Source: Saprospiraceae bacterium
Lineage (GTDB): Bacteria; Bacteroidota; Bacteroidia; Chitinophagales; Saprospiraceae
DNA length: 34,459 nucleotides
Reading direction: 5' to 3'
NCBI GenBank assembly: GCA_020630495.1
Contig: JAHDBH010000028.1
Coordinates: 1-34,459 of the forward strand
Under the pieces are notes generated by a model that made no database searches, was not told where the DNA came from, and worked only from the letters and a program-made list of their open reading frames with translations. Positions 8,533 through 18,333 of the stretch are shown here, piece by piece; positions within the stretch are counted from its first letter, which is position 1; the number at the start of each line of letters is the position of its first letter. Both the position numbers and the translations under genes were made by a program.

Positions 8533-9275
8533 AGGTCGATTGGTCTCTAGGAGATCAGCGCTTCCGCTCTGACCTCTCACAGGGTGTAGATCTTACAAGA
8601 TACCTCCATCTGCATGGTCCTCAAGCTCGATGCTTTGCGGCAGATCCAGCCACTGCAGAGCCGCAGATGTGGCAAGGTACTCCATTGCTTCTGGAGCACG
8701 GCAGCCCTGTGCAGTCGATGATCTTGCAGACAACTATACACGGCAATGGTACCCACACTGAGAGCTCCAGGCATGTCACATCAGACGGACCGTACCTAGG
8801 AGATATAGCTCCATCGCGCTTGATGACCTGTCTGGTCCTTCACATATCGCACTTGGGAGCGATAGCCATCAGTGACGACACGCTTGCACTAGCTATGGAG
8901 CCCTATCCACGCACAGAAGCCCTAGTGCTACGATGTCTAGATACGAGCGTACCTCAGTATCCAGATTTTGGTGGTATGGATATACCTTATCTATCTGCTG
9001 ATGCGATGACTTATCTCGCTGATAGAGGTATAGAGCATTTTCTCACAGATTTACCGAGTGTAGATCCAGAGCAAGACGGTGGCGCACTTGCTGCCCATCA
9101 CGCTTTCTGGGCAGGTGATCGGGAGACAGACCGCCGACAAAGCACTATTACAGAACTACTGCACATCGCACCAGATCAGCCAGAGGGCATATATTTGATA
9201 CAGATAGCGCCACTATTACTCGACCTAGATGCAGCTCCGAGCCGCGTGATCATCTATCAGACTGAGAAACTATGA
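8508..9275 (+). CDS. Cyclase-family (KynB-like) metal-dependent hydrolase
   Basis: The 255-residue product carries HGNGTHTESSRHV (about residue 84). This resembles the HxGTHxDxPxH metal-binding motif of the cyclase / kynurenine formamidase family, here with one extra residue and Glu in place of Asp. A second family hallmark is LTDLPSVDP near 185, followed by AHHAFW near 198, which supplies further active-site residues. Family members open N-formyl or cyclic amides; no tryptophan-degradation genes are adjacent, so the substrate is unknown. The start ATG is inside nadK, and the stop overlaps the next ATG (ATGA). Confidence 0.8.
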   Translation: MGTRSAQLKVDWSLGDQRFRSDLSQGVDLTRYLHLHGPQARCFAADPATAEPQMWQGTPLLLEHGSPVQSMILQTTIHGNGTHTESSRHVTSDGPYLGDIAPSRLMTCLVLHISHLGAIAISDDTLALAMEPYPRTEALVLRCLDTSVPQYPDFGGMDIPYLSADAMTYLADRGIEHFLTDLPSVDPEQDGGALAAHHAFWAGDRETDRRQSTITELLHIAPDQPEGIYLIQIAPLLLDLDAAPSRVIIYQTEKL

Positions 9276-9910
9276 GTCCATCCGCATTTAGAGATGACAT
9301 CGTCCTACAGAGATATCAGGAGATTCCTGAGACGGACTTTCATGGTCTTATCTCCTACTATGAGCAGTACGAGCAGCAAATAAGACAGCTCGAGGATGAT
9401 CACTTTCGCCTCATCTATCAGGATTATCTAGCCGCGCTCGATCAGGCGGGACACTATCAGAAGTACTATGATCGCATAGACGAGCAGATCGCACATGTAC
9501 TCCAGGGAGATGGCTGGGATAAGAAAGAATATGCTCAGCTCATCTACAAGAAGGCCTATGCGTCGCACTACCTCCTGCAGTGGGATGACGCACGCCGTAT
9601 CACCAAGCAGTATCTGCACATGATCCCTGACTGTCCTCGTGGTCGCCGACTATTCATCACGAATGAGAAGCGAGATATGAAGCGTAAGCATAGATGGGTC
9701 TATGCCTTGAGTGTCATACTACTTCTGGGTATGAGTGCTGTATTGCTCACAGAGATCCTTGTAATTGACGCGTTCTTAGAGGAGTTTACGAGCAGAGTTT
9801 TTTGGTTGCGTACGGGGCTATTGGCTTCGTCCCTTGTGCTCTTAGTCGGATTTGAGATATATAGTTACCTGCGGGCTTATAAGCTGTACTCGGCACTCCC
9901 AGGGCGCTAG
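9272..9910 (+). CDS. Uncharacterised protein with helical N-terminus and two C-terminal TM helices
   Basis: I do not recognise this 212-residue protein. Residues 1-130 are highly charged and Tyr/Gln-rich (YYEQYEQQIRQLEDDHFR), probably helical and perhaps TPR-like (AQLIYKKAYASHYLLQWDDAR). Then come two hydrophobic segments, VYALSVILLLGMSAVLL (about 145-165) and LRTGLLASSLVLLVGFEIY (about 178-198). It would sit in the inner membrane with a cytoplasmic N-terminal domain. It is the last gene of the rightward unit and is coupled by ATGA to the cyclase gene. It converges with the lipoprotein gene, leaving only four bases between stops. Confidence 0.75.
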   Translation: MSPSAFRDDIVLQRYQEIPETDFHGLISYYEQYEQQIRQLEDDHFRLIYQDYLAALDQAGHYQKYYDRIDEQIAHVLQGDGWDKKEYAQLIYKKAYASHYLLQWDDARRITKQYLHMIPDCPRGRRLFITNEKRDMKRKHRWVYALSVILLLGMSAVLLTEILVIDAFLEEFTSRVFWLRTGLLASSLVLLVGFEIYSYLRAYKLYSALPGR

Positions 9911-9914
9911 AGAT

Positions 9915-10700
9915 CTACTGCTCAGAAGGCAAGCAAGGTGGCTCATAGCCATACAGCTGTCTGAACTGCTCTGGAGTGTGGATCGCACTCAGTCGCAGAG
10001 CGGTCATAGCGCTGCCTTCGCGATACTTAGTAAATGACACGAGTCCCGTATCTCTCGCATACAGCTCGGTAAATTGATTCTGTACGGTGATGTATCCCTG
10101 ATCATAGAGCTCAAAGAGTTCCTGACCTTCTACCCGTACGTGAGCTCCACCATTGATGGGAGCAAAGCGTCGATTCTTAGTGATCTCAGTAAATGCTGAT
10201 GTATCTGAAGCGCTGTAGATGCGGATCCGCTGGACCAGTGCGGATCCATCTGGCAGATCTACTAGAGGATATATGTCATCTTCATAGATGCGTGCGGGTG
10301 TATAACTCAAGCCTGCAGAATCTACTATCCTAAAGGCCTGAGCAGCCATATGCACTCCTGTGCTAGAGATTTCGTAGAAGACCTCTTGGCTTTCACCAGA
10401 GCCAGAAAAGAACTGGCAGCATCTGACTGTTGATGGATCTTCCAGCGTGAGAAGCCAATATTCCTTTTGGTCAGCTAATACAGAGTCCTTGTACACGTAT
10501 ACCAGCGGACCTTGCGTTAGGTCAGAGAAAAACATAGCTGCGCGCTTTACCGGCACGTCCTGGACTGAGGGTTCTATAGATGGTGTAGAGGAATCATGAT
10601 CGCTTTTGCACGAAAGTGCCCCCAGACAAATCACCAATAACAAACAAATCTGGCAGGATATTCTGGAACGACTAGACAGAATGGCGGATAATGCGGTCAT
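9915..10700 (-). CDS. Putative lipoprotein of unknown function
   Basis: The ATG at 10700 gives 261 residues beginning with a basic stretch, a hydrophobic core (ISCQICLLLVICLGALSC) and a lipobox-like ALSC followed by a Ser/Asp-rich linker. This is a type II signal peptide, though the lipobox is loose. A TTG further upstream (10787) would push the signal away from the N-terminus and was rejected. The mature part has no motif I recognise; several segments suggest beta strands. Surface or periplasmic location is inferred. It is the only minus-strand gene between 1764 and 22478 and is divergent from secA across an 86-base promoter gap. Confidence 0.75.
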   Translation of the reverse strand: MTALSAILSSRSRISCQICLLLVICLGALSCKSDHDSSTPSIEPSVQDVPVKRAAMFFSDLTQGPLVYVYKDSVLADQKEYWLLTLEDPSTVRCCQFFSGSGESQEVFYEISSTGVHMAAQAFRIVDSAGLSYTPARIYEDDIYPLVDLPDGSALVQRIRIYSASDTSAFTEITKNRRFAPINGGAHVRVEGQELFELYDQGYITVQNQFTELYARDTGLVSFTKYREGSAMTALRLSAIHTPEQFRQLYGYEPPCLPSEQ

Positions 10701-10718
10701 GGGCGAGTATGGTATGAA

Positions 10719-10746
10719 TTGTGATCTGCTAGGGTAACTAACTTTG
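10719..10746 (+). promoter_or_regulatory. Candidate secA promoter (TTG ... TAACTTTG)
   Basis: TAACTTTG at 10739-10746 matches the Bacteroidota -7 element TAnnTTTG exactly. A TTG at 10719-10721 lies 17 bases upstream, within the reported -33 spacing. Transcription would begin around 10750-10753, giving a leader of about 35 bases to the secA ATG at 10787. The match is by eye only. Confidence 0.5.
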
Positions 10747-10786
10747 ACCCACGTACGGTGTCGTAATGATCCGCTAAAAATAGACA

Positions 10787-13700
10787 ATGAGCATTTTTGG
10801 AAAGACTATCAAGAAAATCTTCGGTACGAAGTATGACAGAGATGTCAAGAAATATCAGCCCTATGTAGAGCAGATCAATGAATACTACGAGCAGTACCAG
10901 TCGCTATCAGCGGATGCCTTGCGGCAAAAAACGGTAGACTTTAGAGAGCGTATCGCAGAGCATCTCCAAGGCATAGATGAGGACATCGCTACAGTGCGCA
11001 AGCAAGCCGAGGAAGAAAAAGACCTTCAGCAGAAGGAAGACTTTTTCAATGAACTGGATAAGCTCAAGAAAGATCGCGACGAAGCACTTGAGGAAATCCT
11101 GTGGGAAATCTTGCCAGAGGCCTTTGCCGTAGTAAAGGAAACCGCTCGCAGATTCACAGATAACAGCGAGATCCAGGTCACAACCACAGACCATGATCGA
11201 GAGATTGCTGCTAGGGGCGGAAAGTACTTATCTATAGATGGAGATCGCGCCACCTGGAAAAACCAGTGGACGGCAGCTGGCGGTGATATACAGTGGGGTA
11301 TGGTACACTATGACGTACAGCTCATAGGTGGGATGGTCCTGCACGATGGAAAGGTGGCAGAGATGATGACGGGTGAGGGAAAGACGCTCGTAGCTACACT
11401 GCCCGCTTATCTCAATGGTCTGAGCTCTCAGGGTGTCCATGTCATCACGGTGAATGATTACCTAGCCCGCAGAGACGCTGAATGGGTGGGTCCCATATTT
11501 GAGTTTCTATTCTTGACGATCGACTGTATCGATAAGCACAAGCCTCACTCTCCAGGGCGTATAGCAGCCTACGACTGCGACATCACCTATGGTACTAACA
11601 ATGAGTTTGGCTTTGACTATCTGCGAGACAATATGAGTAGATCCGTAGAGGATCTCGTACAGGGTAAGCACCACTTTGCGATGATCGATGAGGTGGACAG
11701 CGTACTCATAGATGAGGCGCGCACGCCGCTCATCATCAGTGGACCTGTGGGTAAAGACTCAGAGGAGCAGGAATACATAGAGCTCAAGCCCTTCGTAGAG
11801 CGTCTGGTCTCAGAGCAGAAAAAGCTTGCCACCAAGTACCTTGCCGAAGCTAAGAATCTTATGAAAGATGGGAAACTCGGAAATGATGAGGGTGAGATGG
11901 GAATGGCTCTGCTCCGAGCGCATCGTGCGATGCCTAAGTACAGACCGCTCATCAAGTTTCTCAGTGAAGACGGTGTGAGAAATAATCTGCAGAAGGCAGA
12001 AAACTTCTACATGCAGGAGCAGAGTAAGAATATGCATCTGGTAGATGAGCCGCTTTACTACGTGATCGATGAGAAGAATAGATCCGTAGAGCTCATGGAG
12101 CAGGGATCCGAGTATCTTGCCAAAGGCCGAGAAAACAGTGACTTCTTTATCATGCCAGATATAGGAATGGAGCTCTCGGAGATCGACAGGAATGATGCGA
12201 TGACCGAGGAGCAAAAGGCTGAAACAAGGCAAGAAGTCATCAGCGACTTTGCCACCAAGTCCAAGCGCCTGCACACCATCAATCAACTACTCAAGGCTTA
12301 TAGCCTCTTTGAAAAAGATGAAGAGTATGTGGTGATGGATCAGCAAGTGAAGATCGTAGATGAGCAGACGGGACGGATGATGGAAGGAAGGAGATACTCA
12401 GACGGTCTCCACCAAGCACTAGAAGCCAAGGAGAATGTCAAGGTGGGAAATCTCACACAGACGTATGCGACGATCACACTTCAGAACTACTTCCGCATGT
12501 ACCACAAGCTATGTGGTATGACGGGTACAGCAGAGACTGAGGCGGGTGAGCTGTGGGAAATCTACAAGCTTGATGTAGTGGTAGTGCCTACTAATCGGCC
12601 GATTCAGCGTGAGGATCATGAGGATATGGTCTTTCGCACGGCTCGTGAAAAGTACAATGCCGTCATAGAAGAGATAGATGCACTCACCCAAGCAGGTAGA
12701 CCAGTGCTCGTGGGTACTACGAGTGTGGATATATCAGAGACTCTGAGCCGCATCCTTGATCAGCGGAATATCCCGCACAATGTCCTCAATGCAAAGCAAC
12801 ATCAGAGAGAAGCAGAAATCGTAGCCGAGGCGGGATTGCCTGGAAAAGTCACCATTGCCACCAATATGGCTGGACGAGGTACAGATATCAAGATATCCGA
12901 CGAAGTGAAGGCAGCGGGAGGTCTGGCCATCATAGGTACAGAGAGACACGATAGTCGACGAGTCGATAGACAGCTAAGAGGTAGAGCGGGTAGACAGGGA
13001 GATCCTGGTAGCTCGCAGTTTTACGTCTCTCTAGAAGATAAGCTGATGAGGCTATTTCGCTCAGAGCGCATCTCCAAGCTCATGGATCGCATGGGTTACA
13101 AGGATGGTGAAGTCATACAGCACAGTATGGTGACCAAGAGTATAGAGAATGCTCAGAAGAAAGTGGAGGAAAACAACTTCGGAACCAGAAAGCGTCTGCT
13201 CGAGTATGACGATGTCATGAATATCCAGCGCGAAGCGATCTATAAGAAAAGGAACAGCGCACTTACAGGAGAGAGATTATCACTAGAGATCAGCAACACA
13301 TTCTACAGTCTGATACAGGGACTAGTCTATCAGCACAAGGGCGAAGGCGGTGACTATCAGAGCTTCCGCACCGCGACTATGGCTACGCTCGGCTACGATC
13401 CTGAGATAGATGAAGCGAGCTTCATGGAAGCTTCTTCCGATGATATCACGCAGGAAGTGATGGATAGATTCATGCAGTACTATAGCGAGAAGGGAGACAA
13501 GATTGCCACTCTACTCATGCCTGAGATACGCCACGCGTACGAGAATGAGAGTCACAAGTATAAGCGCATACTGATTCCCTACGGTGATGGGCGTAGTAGG
13601 AAGATGGCTATCACAGCAGATCTCAAGACGGCTGTGGAGACCCAAGGCGAATCTATCATGACCGATATAGAGAAGACTACGAGTCTGGCATTTATCGATC

Positions 13701-14104
13701 AGAACTGGAAAGAGCACCTGCGATCTATGGATGAGCTAAAGGATAGTGTCCAGGCGGCCAGTTTTGAGCAGAAAGACCCACTGGTCGTCTATAAGATAGA
13801 GGCGTATGAGCTCTTTGAGCAGTTGATGAATGAGATAGGCGAAGACACTGGGACATTCTTAGCTCAGGGGAGGTTGGCTTTCAGTGAGGGTAGTGCTGTA
13901 CAGGAGGCAAGGCAGTCCAAAAGAGACTTCAGTAAGATGAGCACTAATAAGCAGGAGAAGACTGCTGCTGAGCGTGCTGGTATGCGCGCTGGACAGGGCA
14001 GACAAAAGGTAGAAACAGTGCGCCGCTCAGAAAAGAAAGTAGGTCGCAATGATCCTTGCCCATGTGGAAGTGGTAAGAAATATAAGCAGTGCCATGGTAG
14101 CTAG
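10787..14104 (+). CDS. secA: Preprotein translocase ATPase SecA
   Basis: The 1105-residue motor drives secretory proteins through SecYEG. Visible motifs are Walker A MTGEGKT (194-200), the DEVD box in [16 protein letters not shown], the [27 protein letters not shown] block of the second nucleotide-binding fold, and a C-terminal zinc motif [18 protein letters not shown], which binds SecB or ribosomes in other bacteria. It is longer than the roughly 900-residue E. coli form. Extra length includes a charged helical insert at about 60-105, and such long SecAs are usual in Bacteroidota. The start has a candidate promoter 40 bases upstream. The next gene starts inside its last codons. Confidence 0.97.
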   Translation: MSIFGKTIKKIFGTKYDRDVKKYQPYVEQINEYYEQYQSLSADALRQKTVDFRERIAEHLQGIDEDIATVRKQAEEEKDLQQKEDFFNELDKLKKDRDEALEEILWEILPEAFAVVKETARRFTDNSEIQVTTTDHDREIAARGGKYLSIDGDRATWKNQWTAAGGDIQWGMVHYDVQLIGGMVLHDGKVAEMMTGEGKTLVATLPAYLNGLSSQGVHVITVNDYLARRDAEWVGPIFEFLFLTIDCIDKHKPHSPGRIAAYDCDITYGTNNEFGFDYLRDNMSRSVEDLVQGKHHFAMIDEVDSVLIDEARTPLIISGPVGKDSEEQEYIELKPFVERLVSEQKKLATKYLAEAKNLMKDGKLGNDEGEMGMALLRAHRAMPKYRPLIKFLSEDGVRNNLQKAENFYMQEQSKNMHLVDEPLYYVIDEKNRSVELMEQGSEYLAKGRENSDFFIMPDIGMELSEIDRNDAMTEEQKAETRQEVISDFATKSKRLHTINQLLKAYSLFEKDEEYVVMDQQVKIVDEQTGRMMEGRRYSDGLHQALEAKENVKVGNLTQTYATITLQNYFRMYHKLCGMTGTAETEAGELWEIYKLDVVVVPTNRPIQREDHEDMVFRTAREKYNAVIEEIDALTQAGRPVLVGTTSVDISETLSRILDQRNIPHNVLNAKQHQREAEIVAEAGLPGKVTIATNMAGRGTDIKISDEVKAAGGLAIIGTERHDSRRVDRQLRGRAGRQGDPGSSQFYVSLEDKLMRLFRSERISKLMDRMGYKDGEVIQHSMVTKSIENAQKKVEENNFGTRKRLLEYDDVMNIQREAIYKKRNSALTGERLSLEISNTFYSLIQGLVYQHKGEGGDYQSFRTATMATLGYDPEIDEASFMEASSDDITQEVMDRFMQYYSEKGDKIATLLMPEIRHAYENESHKYKRILIPYGDGRSRKMAITADLKTAVETQGESIMTDIEKTTSLAFIDQNWKEHLRSMDELKDSVQAASFEQKDPLVVYKIEAYELFEQLMNEIGEDTGTFLAQGRLAFSEGSAVQEARQSKRDFSKMSTNKQEKTAAERAGMRAGQGRQKVETVRRSEKKVGRNDPCPCGSGKKYKQCHGS

Positions 14105-14492
14105 AGTTATCTATATCTTCCTACTGTGTCTGAGTGGTTCTATCATGGTAGAGGCACAGATATCTGCGCCGGCTAGCCTCGATGCAGCGATGAATCGCTA
14201 TGAGCAGTATCGCAAAGACAAGGAGGAGTATCCTGTATACAGGATCAGCGTACTCATCACCAGGGATCGAAGAGAAATGGAAGCTGAGCGAAGCCGTTTT
14301 CGCAGGACATTCCCAGAGGATGAGCTGAAATGGAGCTATGATCAGCCCTACTACTCTCTCAAGACGGGATACTATCTCCTCGAGAGAGAGTCATGGGCAG
14401 ACCTCCTGCGGATACGCAGGATGTATCCCAATGCTATCTTGAGCATCGATCGCATGACTGCTGAGGAATACCTAGAGGGCCGAGGTATATGA
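14094..14492 (+). CDS. Small secreted SPOR-like protein
   Basis: The ATG at 14094, overlapping the secA stop by 11 bases, places a signal peptide at the N-terminus ([21 protein letters not shown]). A longer frame from 14049 was rejected. The mature part of about 110 residues shows [23 protein letters not shown], then [22 protein letters not shown] and [13 protein letters not shown]. This resembles the strand-helix-strand layout of SPOR domains, which bind denuded peptidoglycan glycan strands. The placement between secA and rodA fits an envelope role. The SPOR assignment is by pattern and tentative. Confidence 0.72.
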   Translation: MVARVIYIFLLCLSGSIMVEAQISAPASLDAAMNRYEQYRKDKEEYPVYRISVLITRDRREMEAERSRFRRTFPEDELKWSYDQPYYSLKTGYYLLERESWADLLRIRRMYPNAILSIDRMTAEEYLEGRGI

Positions 14493-14493
14493 T

Positions 14494-15903
14494 ATGAGTC
14501 GCTCACGCACGTATACACGTGGTACAGGCGTATCAGCAGTACTACCTGCAGTCTATATCATCCTTACCGCCATAGGTGCGATGACAGTTTACAGCAGCAT
14601 GGTAGATCAGTCAATGAAGGAATCTACTATGGTCTTTCCTCCAGGATATAGCACATATCTCACACAGATAGCCATAGGGGTGGTGCTTTTCTTTCTGGTA
14701 GGAGTGATCCAGCAGAAGTTTTGGCACATCATTCACGTACCAGCATATGTAGGTGGGCTGTTGCTTCTTCTAGCTGTAGCGTTTCTAGGACACGAGGTGC
14801 ACGGTGCACGGTCGTGGTTTAGATTACCAGGCGGGATGAGCCTACAGGTGGCAGAACTCGTGAAACTGAGTACGGCACTGAGTCTAGCGGCATTGCTTAG
14901 TCACTATCGCACGGACCTCAGTACACTGAGGTACCAGGCCATCAGCTTAGCAGTCATAGTCGCACCTATCATATTGGTACTACTCCAGCCAGATGCGGGC
15001 ACGGCAGGAGTATTTCTAGGTCTTACGCTGGTACTATTCCTAGCAGGGTTTCCTGCAGGAGTATATCTGATCAGCACGAGTACAGTCAGCTTATTTATCA
15101 TATCCGAAGTCATCAATCTGCCCATGGCTATAGCCGTCCTTCTGGGAGTACTGAGTATACTGTACACACCGTGGGACCGACGCCGAATCATGAGAAATGT
15201 CCCATATGCACTTGTTTTTCTCGCAGTAGTGCTTACAGGCATCTTTATGTCGCTCACGGGATCTATCATCGTACTTGCCGCATACTTGGTCTATCACGCT
15301 GCTCGGGATGTGATCAAGAAGAAATTTGCCAAGCCTATACGCTATGTATCAGTGGGCGCTATAGTCCTATTGATTACTGTAGCTCTCAACTATGTGGTAA
15401 ATCATGTCTTACAGCCTCACCAGCGCGATCGCATAGATGTGTGGCTCAGCCCTGGACAGAGCAATCCACAGGGAAGTCTGTACAATATCATACAGAGCAA
15501 GATGGCTATCAGTAGCGGAGGCATCGCGGGTAAGGGTTTTCTGCAGGGATACATGACGCGGCTGGATTACGTACCAGAGCAGAGTACAGACTTCATATTT
15601 ACCGTCATAGGCGAAGAGCAGGGATTTTTAGGAGCCGCATCCGTCATTGTCTTATTTGGCATATTGATATTCTACTTACTTCGTATGGCGCAGCAGCAGC
15701 GACAGCAATTCAATAAGTACTTCATCCTCTGTGTCACGAGCTACTTTATCGTCCATGTGATCATCAATATCGGTATGACACTGGGTATCATGCCCGTGGT
15801 GGGCATACCCTTGCCTCTGATCAGCAGAGGAGGAAGCGCTTTTATAGCCTTTTCAGTGATGCTTGGCATCATACAATCATACAATTATCATCGCGATGCC
15901 TAG
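14494..15903 (+). CDS. rodA: RodA/FtsW-family peptidoglycan glycosyltransferase
   Basis: This SEDS-family membrane protein has 469 residues and about ten TM helices. SEDS proteins polymerise lipid II with a partner class B PBP. Family signatures are ARSWFRLPGGMSLQVAELVK, LLQPDAGTA (about residue 165), FTVIGEEQGFLGA and VVGIPLPLISRGGSAF. I call it RodA rather than FtsW because no dcw cluster genes are near and the QPDAGTA segment is RodA-like, but FtsW cannot be excluded. mreBCD and a PBP2 gene are not adjacent. The start is one base after the preceding stop, and its end overlaps tgt. Confidence 0.87.
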   Translation: MSRSRTYTRGTGVSAVLPAVYIILTAIGAMTVYSSMVDQSMKESTMVFPPGYSTYLTQIAIGVVLFFLVGVIQQKFWHIIHVPAYVGGLLLLLAVAFLGHEVHGARSWFRLPGGMSLQVAELVKLSTALSLAALLSHYRTDLSTLRYQAISLAVIVAPIILVLLQPDAGTAGVFLGLTLVLFLAGFPAGVYLISTSTVSLFIISEVINLPMAIAVLLGVLSILYTPWDRRRIMRNVPYALVFLAVVLTGIFMSLTGSIIVLAAYLVYHAARDVIKKKFAKPIRYVSVGAIVLLITVALNYVVNHVLQPHQRDRIDVWLSPGQSNPQGSLYNIIQSKMAISSGGIAGKGFLQGYMTRLDYVPEQSTDFIFTVIGEEQGFLGAASVIVLFGILIFYLLRMAQQQRQQFNKYFILCVTSYFIVHVIINIGMTLGIMPVVGIPLPLISRGGSAFIAFSVMLGIIQSYNYHRDA

Positions 15904-17041
15904 AGAAAACTTCAGCTATACCATAGAGGCGACTGATGACGCATCTTCAGCGAGAGCTGGCCACTACTATACGGACCATGGCAAAGTGGAGACCCCAGTG
16001 TTCATGCCTGTGGGTACGCTTGCCACGGTCAAGACCCTCAGCGCTCCAGAGTTGAGAGACACAGCCCAGGCTCAGATCATCTTAGGCAATACATATCACC
16101 TGTATCTGCGACCAGGCCTTGAGGTCATGGAGAATGCTGGCGGTCTGCATAGCTTTTCAGGCTGGCAGGGCCCTATGCTCACAGATAGTGGAGGTTACCA
16201 AGTATTTAGCCTCGCACATAGGCGCAAGATCACAGAGGAGGGAGTCGTCTTTGCCTCTCATATAGATGGTAGCAAGCATCATTTTACTCCGGAGTATACT
16301 ATGGACATTCAGCGCATCATCGGTGCCGATCTGATCATGGTCCTTGACGAGTGTACGCCCTATCCTTGTGAGCGCACTTACGTGCAAAAGTCTATCGGTC
16401 TCACAGACAGATGGATGAAGCGCTGCTTTACTAGATTCCAGCAAACGCAAGATCGCTACGGGCATGAGCAAGTCCTGCTTCCGATCGTACAAGGCAGCAC
16501 ATATCCAGATTATCGCCGAGAAAGCGCCAAGATGGTCGCCGCTCAAGACGCCAAGCTCAATGCCATAGGAGGACTCAGTGTAGGCGAGCCAGAGGAGCTG
16601 ATGTATGAGATGTGTGAAGTGGTCAACGATATACTTCCCACGGCCAAGCCGCGCTATCTCATGGGGGTAGGCACTCCGTGGAATCTCCTCAACTGTGTAG
16701 CACGTGGCGTAGATATGTATGACTGCGTACTTCCCACGCGCAATGCTCGTCACGGACTACTCTACACTTGGGATGGCGTGCTCAATATGAAAAATGCCAA
16801 GTGGAAAGATGTACATGAGGCTGTAGATCCTCAGTCCACTAGCGCACTTAGTCGCAATCACACACGTGCCTATCTGCGTCATCTTATCCACAGCGGAGAA
16901 TCACTCGGCGCTAGAATCGCCAGCCTGCACAATATTTCTTTCTTCCAAGAACTCATGCGTGTCGCAAGGGAGCATATCATCGCAGGAGACTTTGCTAGAT
17001 GGTATCAGAAGACAGATGCCGAACTCCGCAGGAGACTATGA
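15896..17041 (+). CDS. tgt: tRNA-guanine transglycosylase, zinc cysteines missing
   Basis: The ATG at 15896 gives 381 residues, near the family norm; a start at 15863 inside rodA adds residues without support. Tgt exchanges G34 for preQ1 in GUN-anticodon tRNAs during queuosine synthesis. The base D97 (LTDSGGYQVFSL) and nucleophile D276 (MYDCVLPTRNARHG) are present. The usual CxCxxC zinc site near the C-terminus reads S314-T-S316-A-L-S319; all three cysteines are serine. The fourth ligand position keeps His346 (SLHN). I believe other Bacteroidota Tgts also lack these cysteines, but I could not check. The stop overlaps the lptF/G start (ATGA). Confidence 0.95.
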   Translation: MPRENFSYTIEATDDASSARAGHYYTDHGKVETPVFMPVGTLATVKTLSAPELRDTAQAQIILGNTYHLYLRPGLEVMENAGGLHSFSGWQGPMLTDSGGYQVFSLAHRRKITEEGVVFASHIDGSKHHFTPEYTMDIQRIIGADLIMVLDECTPYPCERTYVQKSIGLTDRWMKRCFTRFQQTQDRYGHEQVLLPIVQGSTYPDYRRESAKMVAAQDAKLNAIGGLSVGEPEELMYEMCEVVNDILPTAKPRYLMGVGTPWNLLNCVARGVDMYDCVLPTRNARHGLLYTWDGVLNMKNAKWKDVHEAVDPQSTSALSRNHTRAYLRHLIHSGESLGARIASLHNISFFQELMRVAREHIIAGDFARWYQKTDAELRRRL

Positions 17042-18120
17042 AGCAACTAGACAGATACATCATCGCTAAGTATCTGAAGACCTTTCTCTTCACGGCTCTG
17101 CTATTTACCATCATAGCGGTGGCCATCGACTATAGTGACAAGGTCTCCAAGATTATAGAACATGATCTGAGCTTCATGCAAGTGCTGGAGTACCGCTATT
17201 TCAGTTATATCCCATGGATCAATGGAGAGCTGTGGCCACTCTTTGCACTGATAGCCGTCATCTTCGTCGCATCTCGACTGGCAGGCAATAGCGAGGTGAT
17301 AGCCATCCTCGGCAGCGGTGTGAGCTTCCGTAGATATCTGCAGCCATTTCTTCTATCAGCCTTACTACTCAGTGTGACCTACGGAATCGCACGCCACCTC
17401 ATCCTACCCAATAGCAATCAGACCTATCGCTACTATGAGGCAAAGTACTTCTGGCCGCGCGAAGAGAAGGTAATGAATAATGATATACACATCTTCCTAG
17501 ATCCTGACTCTAAGATCTACGTGCGCTCCTTTCGTAAGTCTGATACGACTCTGCTCAATGTACGGCTGGAGACCATCCGAGATAAGAAACTGGTGCAACT
17601 GATCAAATCCAAGAAGGCCACCTGGCTGGGCGAACCCAATCGCTGGAGCCTACAAAACCCCTCCTACCGTGAAATCATAGATGGAAAAGAGAGTATCAGA
17701 TTTACAAAGACAGCACTAGACACAGCATTTAATCTTCACCCCAAGGACTTTGTGAAGTATAATAGCCAGCGGGAGATGATGACGACACCACAGCTGCTAG
17801 AATATATAGACTACGAAGAGGCCAAGGGAGTAGGCAACACTCGCAGCTTTAAGATAGAGATCTATCGCCGCAGCTCAGATCCATTTACCATGATCATACT
17901 CACTATCATAGGTACCTGCATAGCTAGCAGAAAGAAGCGTGGAGGTATAGGGGTGAACTTGGCAATCGGAGTGAGCCTAGGAGCGATGTACATCGTATTG
18001 TCCAAGTTTAGCCAGACTTTTGCGAGTAACTCCTCGCTACATCCTATACTCGGCGTATGGTTGCCCAATGCGATATTCAGTGTAGTAGCTCTGATTAGCT
18101 ATCTGACCGCCCAGAAGTAG
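17038..18120 (+). CDS. LPS export permease, LptF/LptG (YjgP/YjgQ) family
   Basis: The ATG at 17038 overlaps the tgt stop (ATGA) and opens with MKQLDRYIIAKYLKTFLFT, the standard N-terminus of this family. The 360-residue protein has three N-terminal TM helices, a periplasmic region of about 150 residues (after residue 130), and three C-terminal TM helices. LptF and LptG with LptB extract lipopolysaccharide from the inner membrane and pass it to LptC/A. Whether it is LptF or LptG cannot be settled; no sister permease is adjacent. It ends the secA-tgt unit. Confidence 0.9.
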   Translation: MKQLDRYIIAKYLKTFLFTALLFTIIAVAIDYSDKVSKIIEHDLSFMQVLEYRYFSYIPWINGELWPLFALIAVIFVASRLAGNSEVIAILGSGVSFRRYLQPFLLSALLLSVTYGIARHLILPNSNQTYRYYEAKYFWPREEKVMNNDIHIFLDPDSKIYVRSFRKSDTTLLNVRLETIRDKKLVQLIKSKKATWLGEPNRWSLQNPSYREIIDGKESIRFTKTALDTAFNLHPKDFVKYNSQREMMTTPQLLEYIDYEEAKGVGNTRSFKIEIYRRSSDPFTMIILTIIGTCIASRKKRGGIGVNLAIGVSLGAMYIVLSKFSQTFASNSSLHPILGVWLPNAIFSVVALISYLTAQK

Positions 18121-18303
18121 TGTGAATTTGCTTTACTGTTAACAATCTCAGTAAAAACGGAATAAAAAAAGAAAGTAGCTTAAATATTAAACAGCTATAT
18201 ATCAAATAGTTAGAAAGCAACTGACTATAAAAAGCATGAACAATGTATTGCGCTCTGATTGTGTTTGTTTAACCTTAGGCTCGTTTTTGTTGAATAATGG
18301 GGT

Positions 18304-18311
18304 TATATTTG
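18304..18311 (+). promoter_or_regulatory. Candidate -7 promoter element of the sigma factor gene
   Basis: TATATTTG is an exact TAnnTTTG match 23 bases before the ATG at 18334, within an AT-rich 213-base gap (18121-18333). A TTG in the normal -33 spacing is not seen; the nearest ends 14 bases upstream. The rest of the gap holds no other feature I can support. Confidence 0.45.
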
Positions 18312-18333
18312 AATCAACAAAATTCACAAAGTC

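Noticed and set aside
10701-10787. TTG-started extension of the lipoprotein gene
   Set aside because: It would put about 29 residues before the lipoprotein signal peptide and cover the secA promoter.
11810-12286. Minus-strand open frame of 158 codons
   Set aside because: Antisense to secA in a region conserved in SecA; no signal or domain.
16157-16753. Minus-strand open frame of 198 codons
   Set aside because: It lies entirely opposite tgt, whose motifs are intact; length reflects codon bias of the coding strand.
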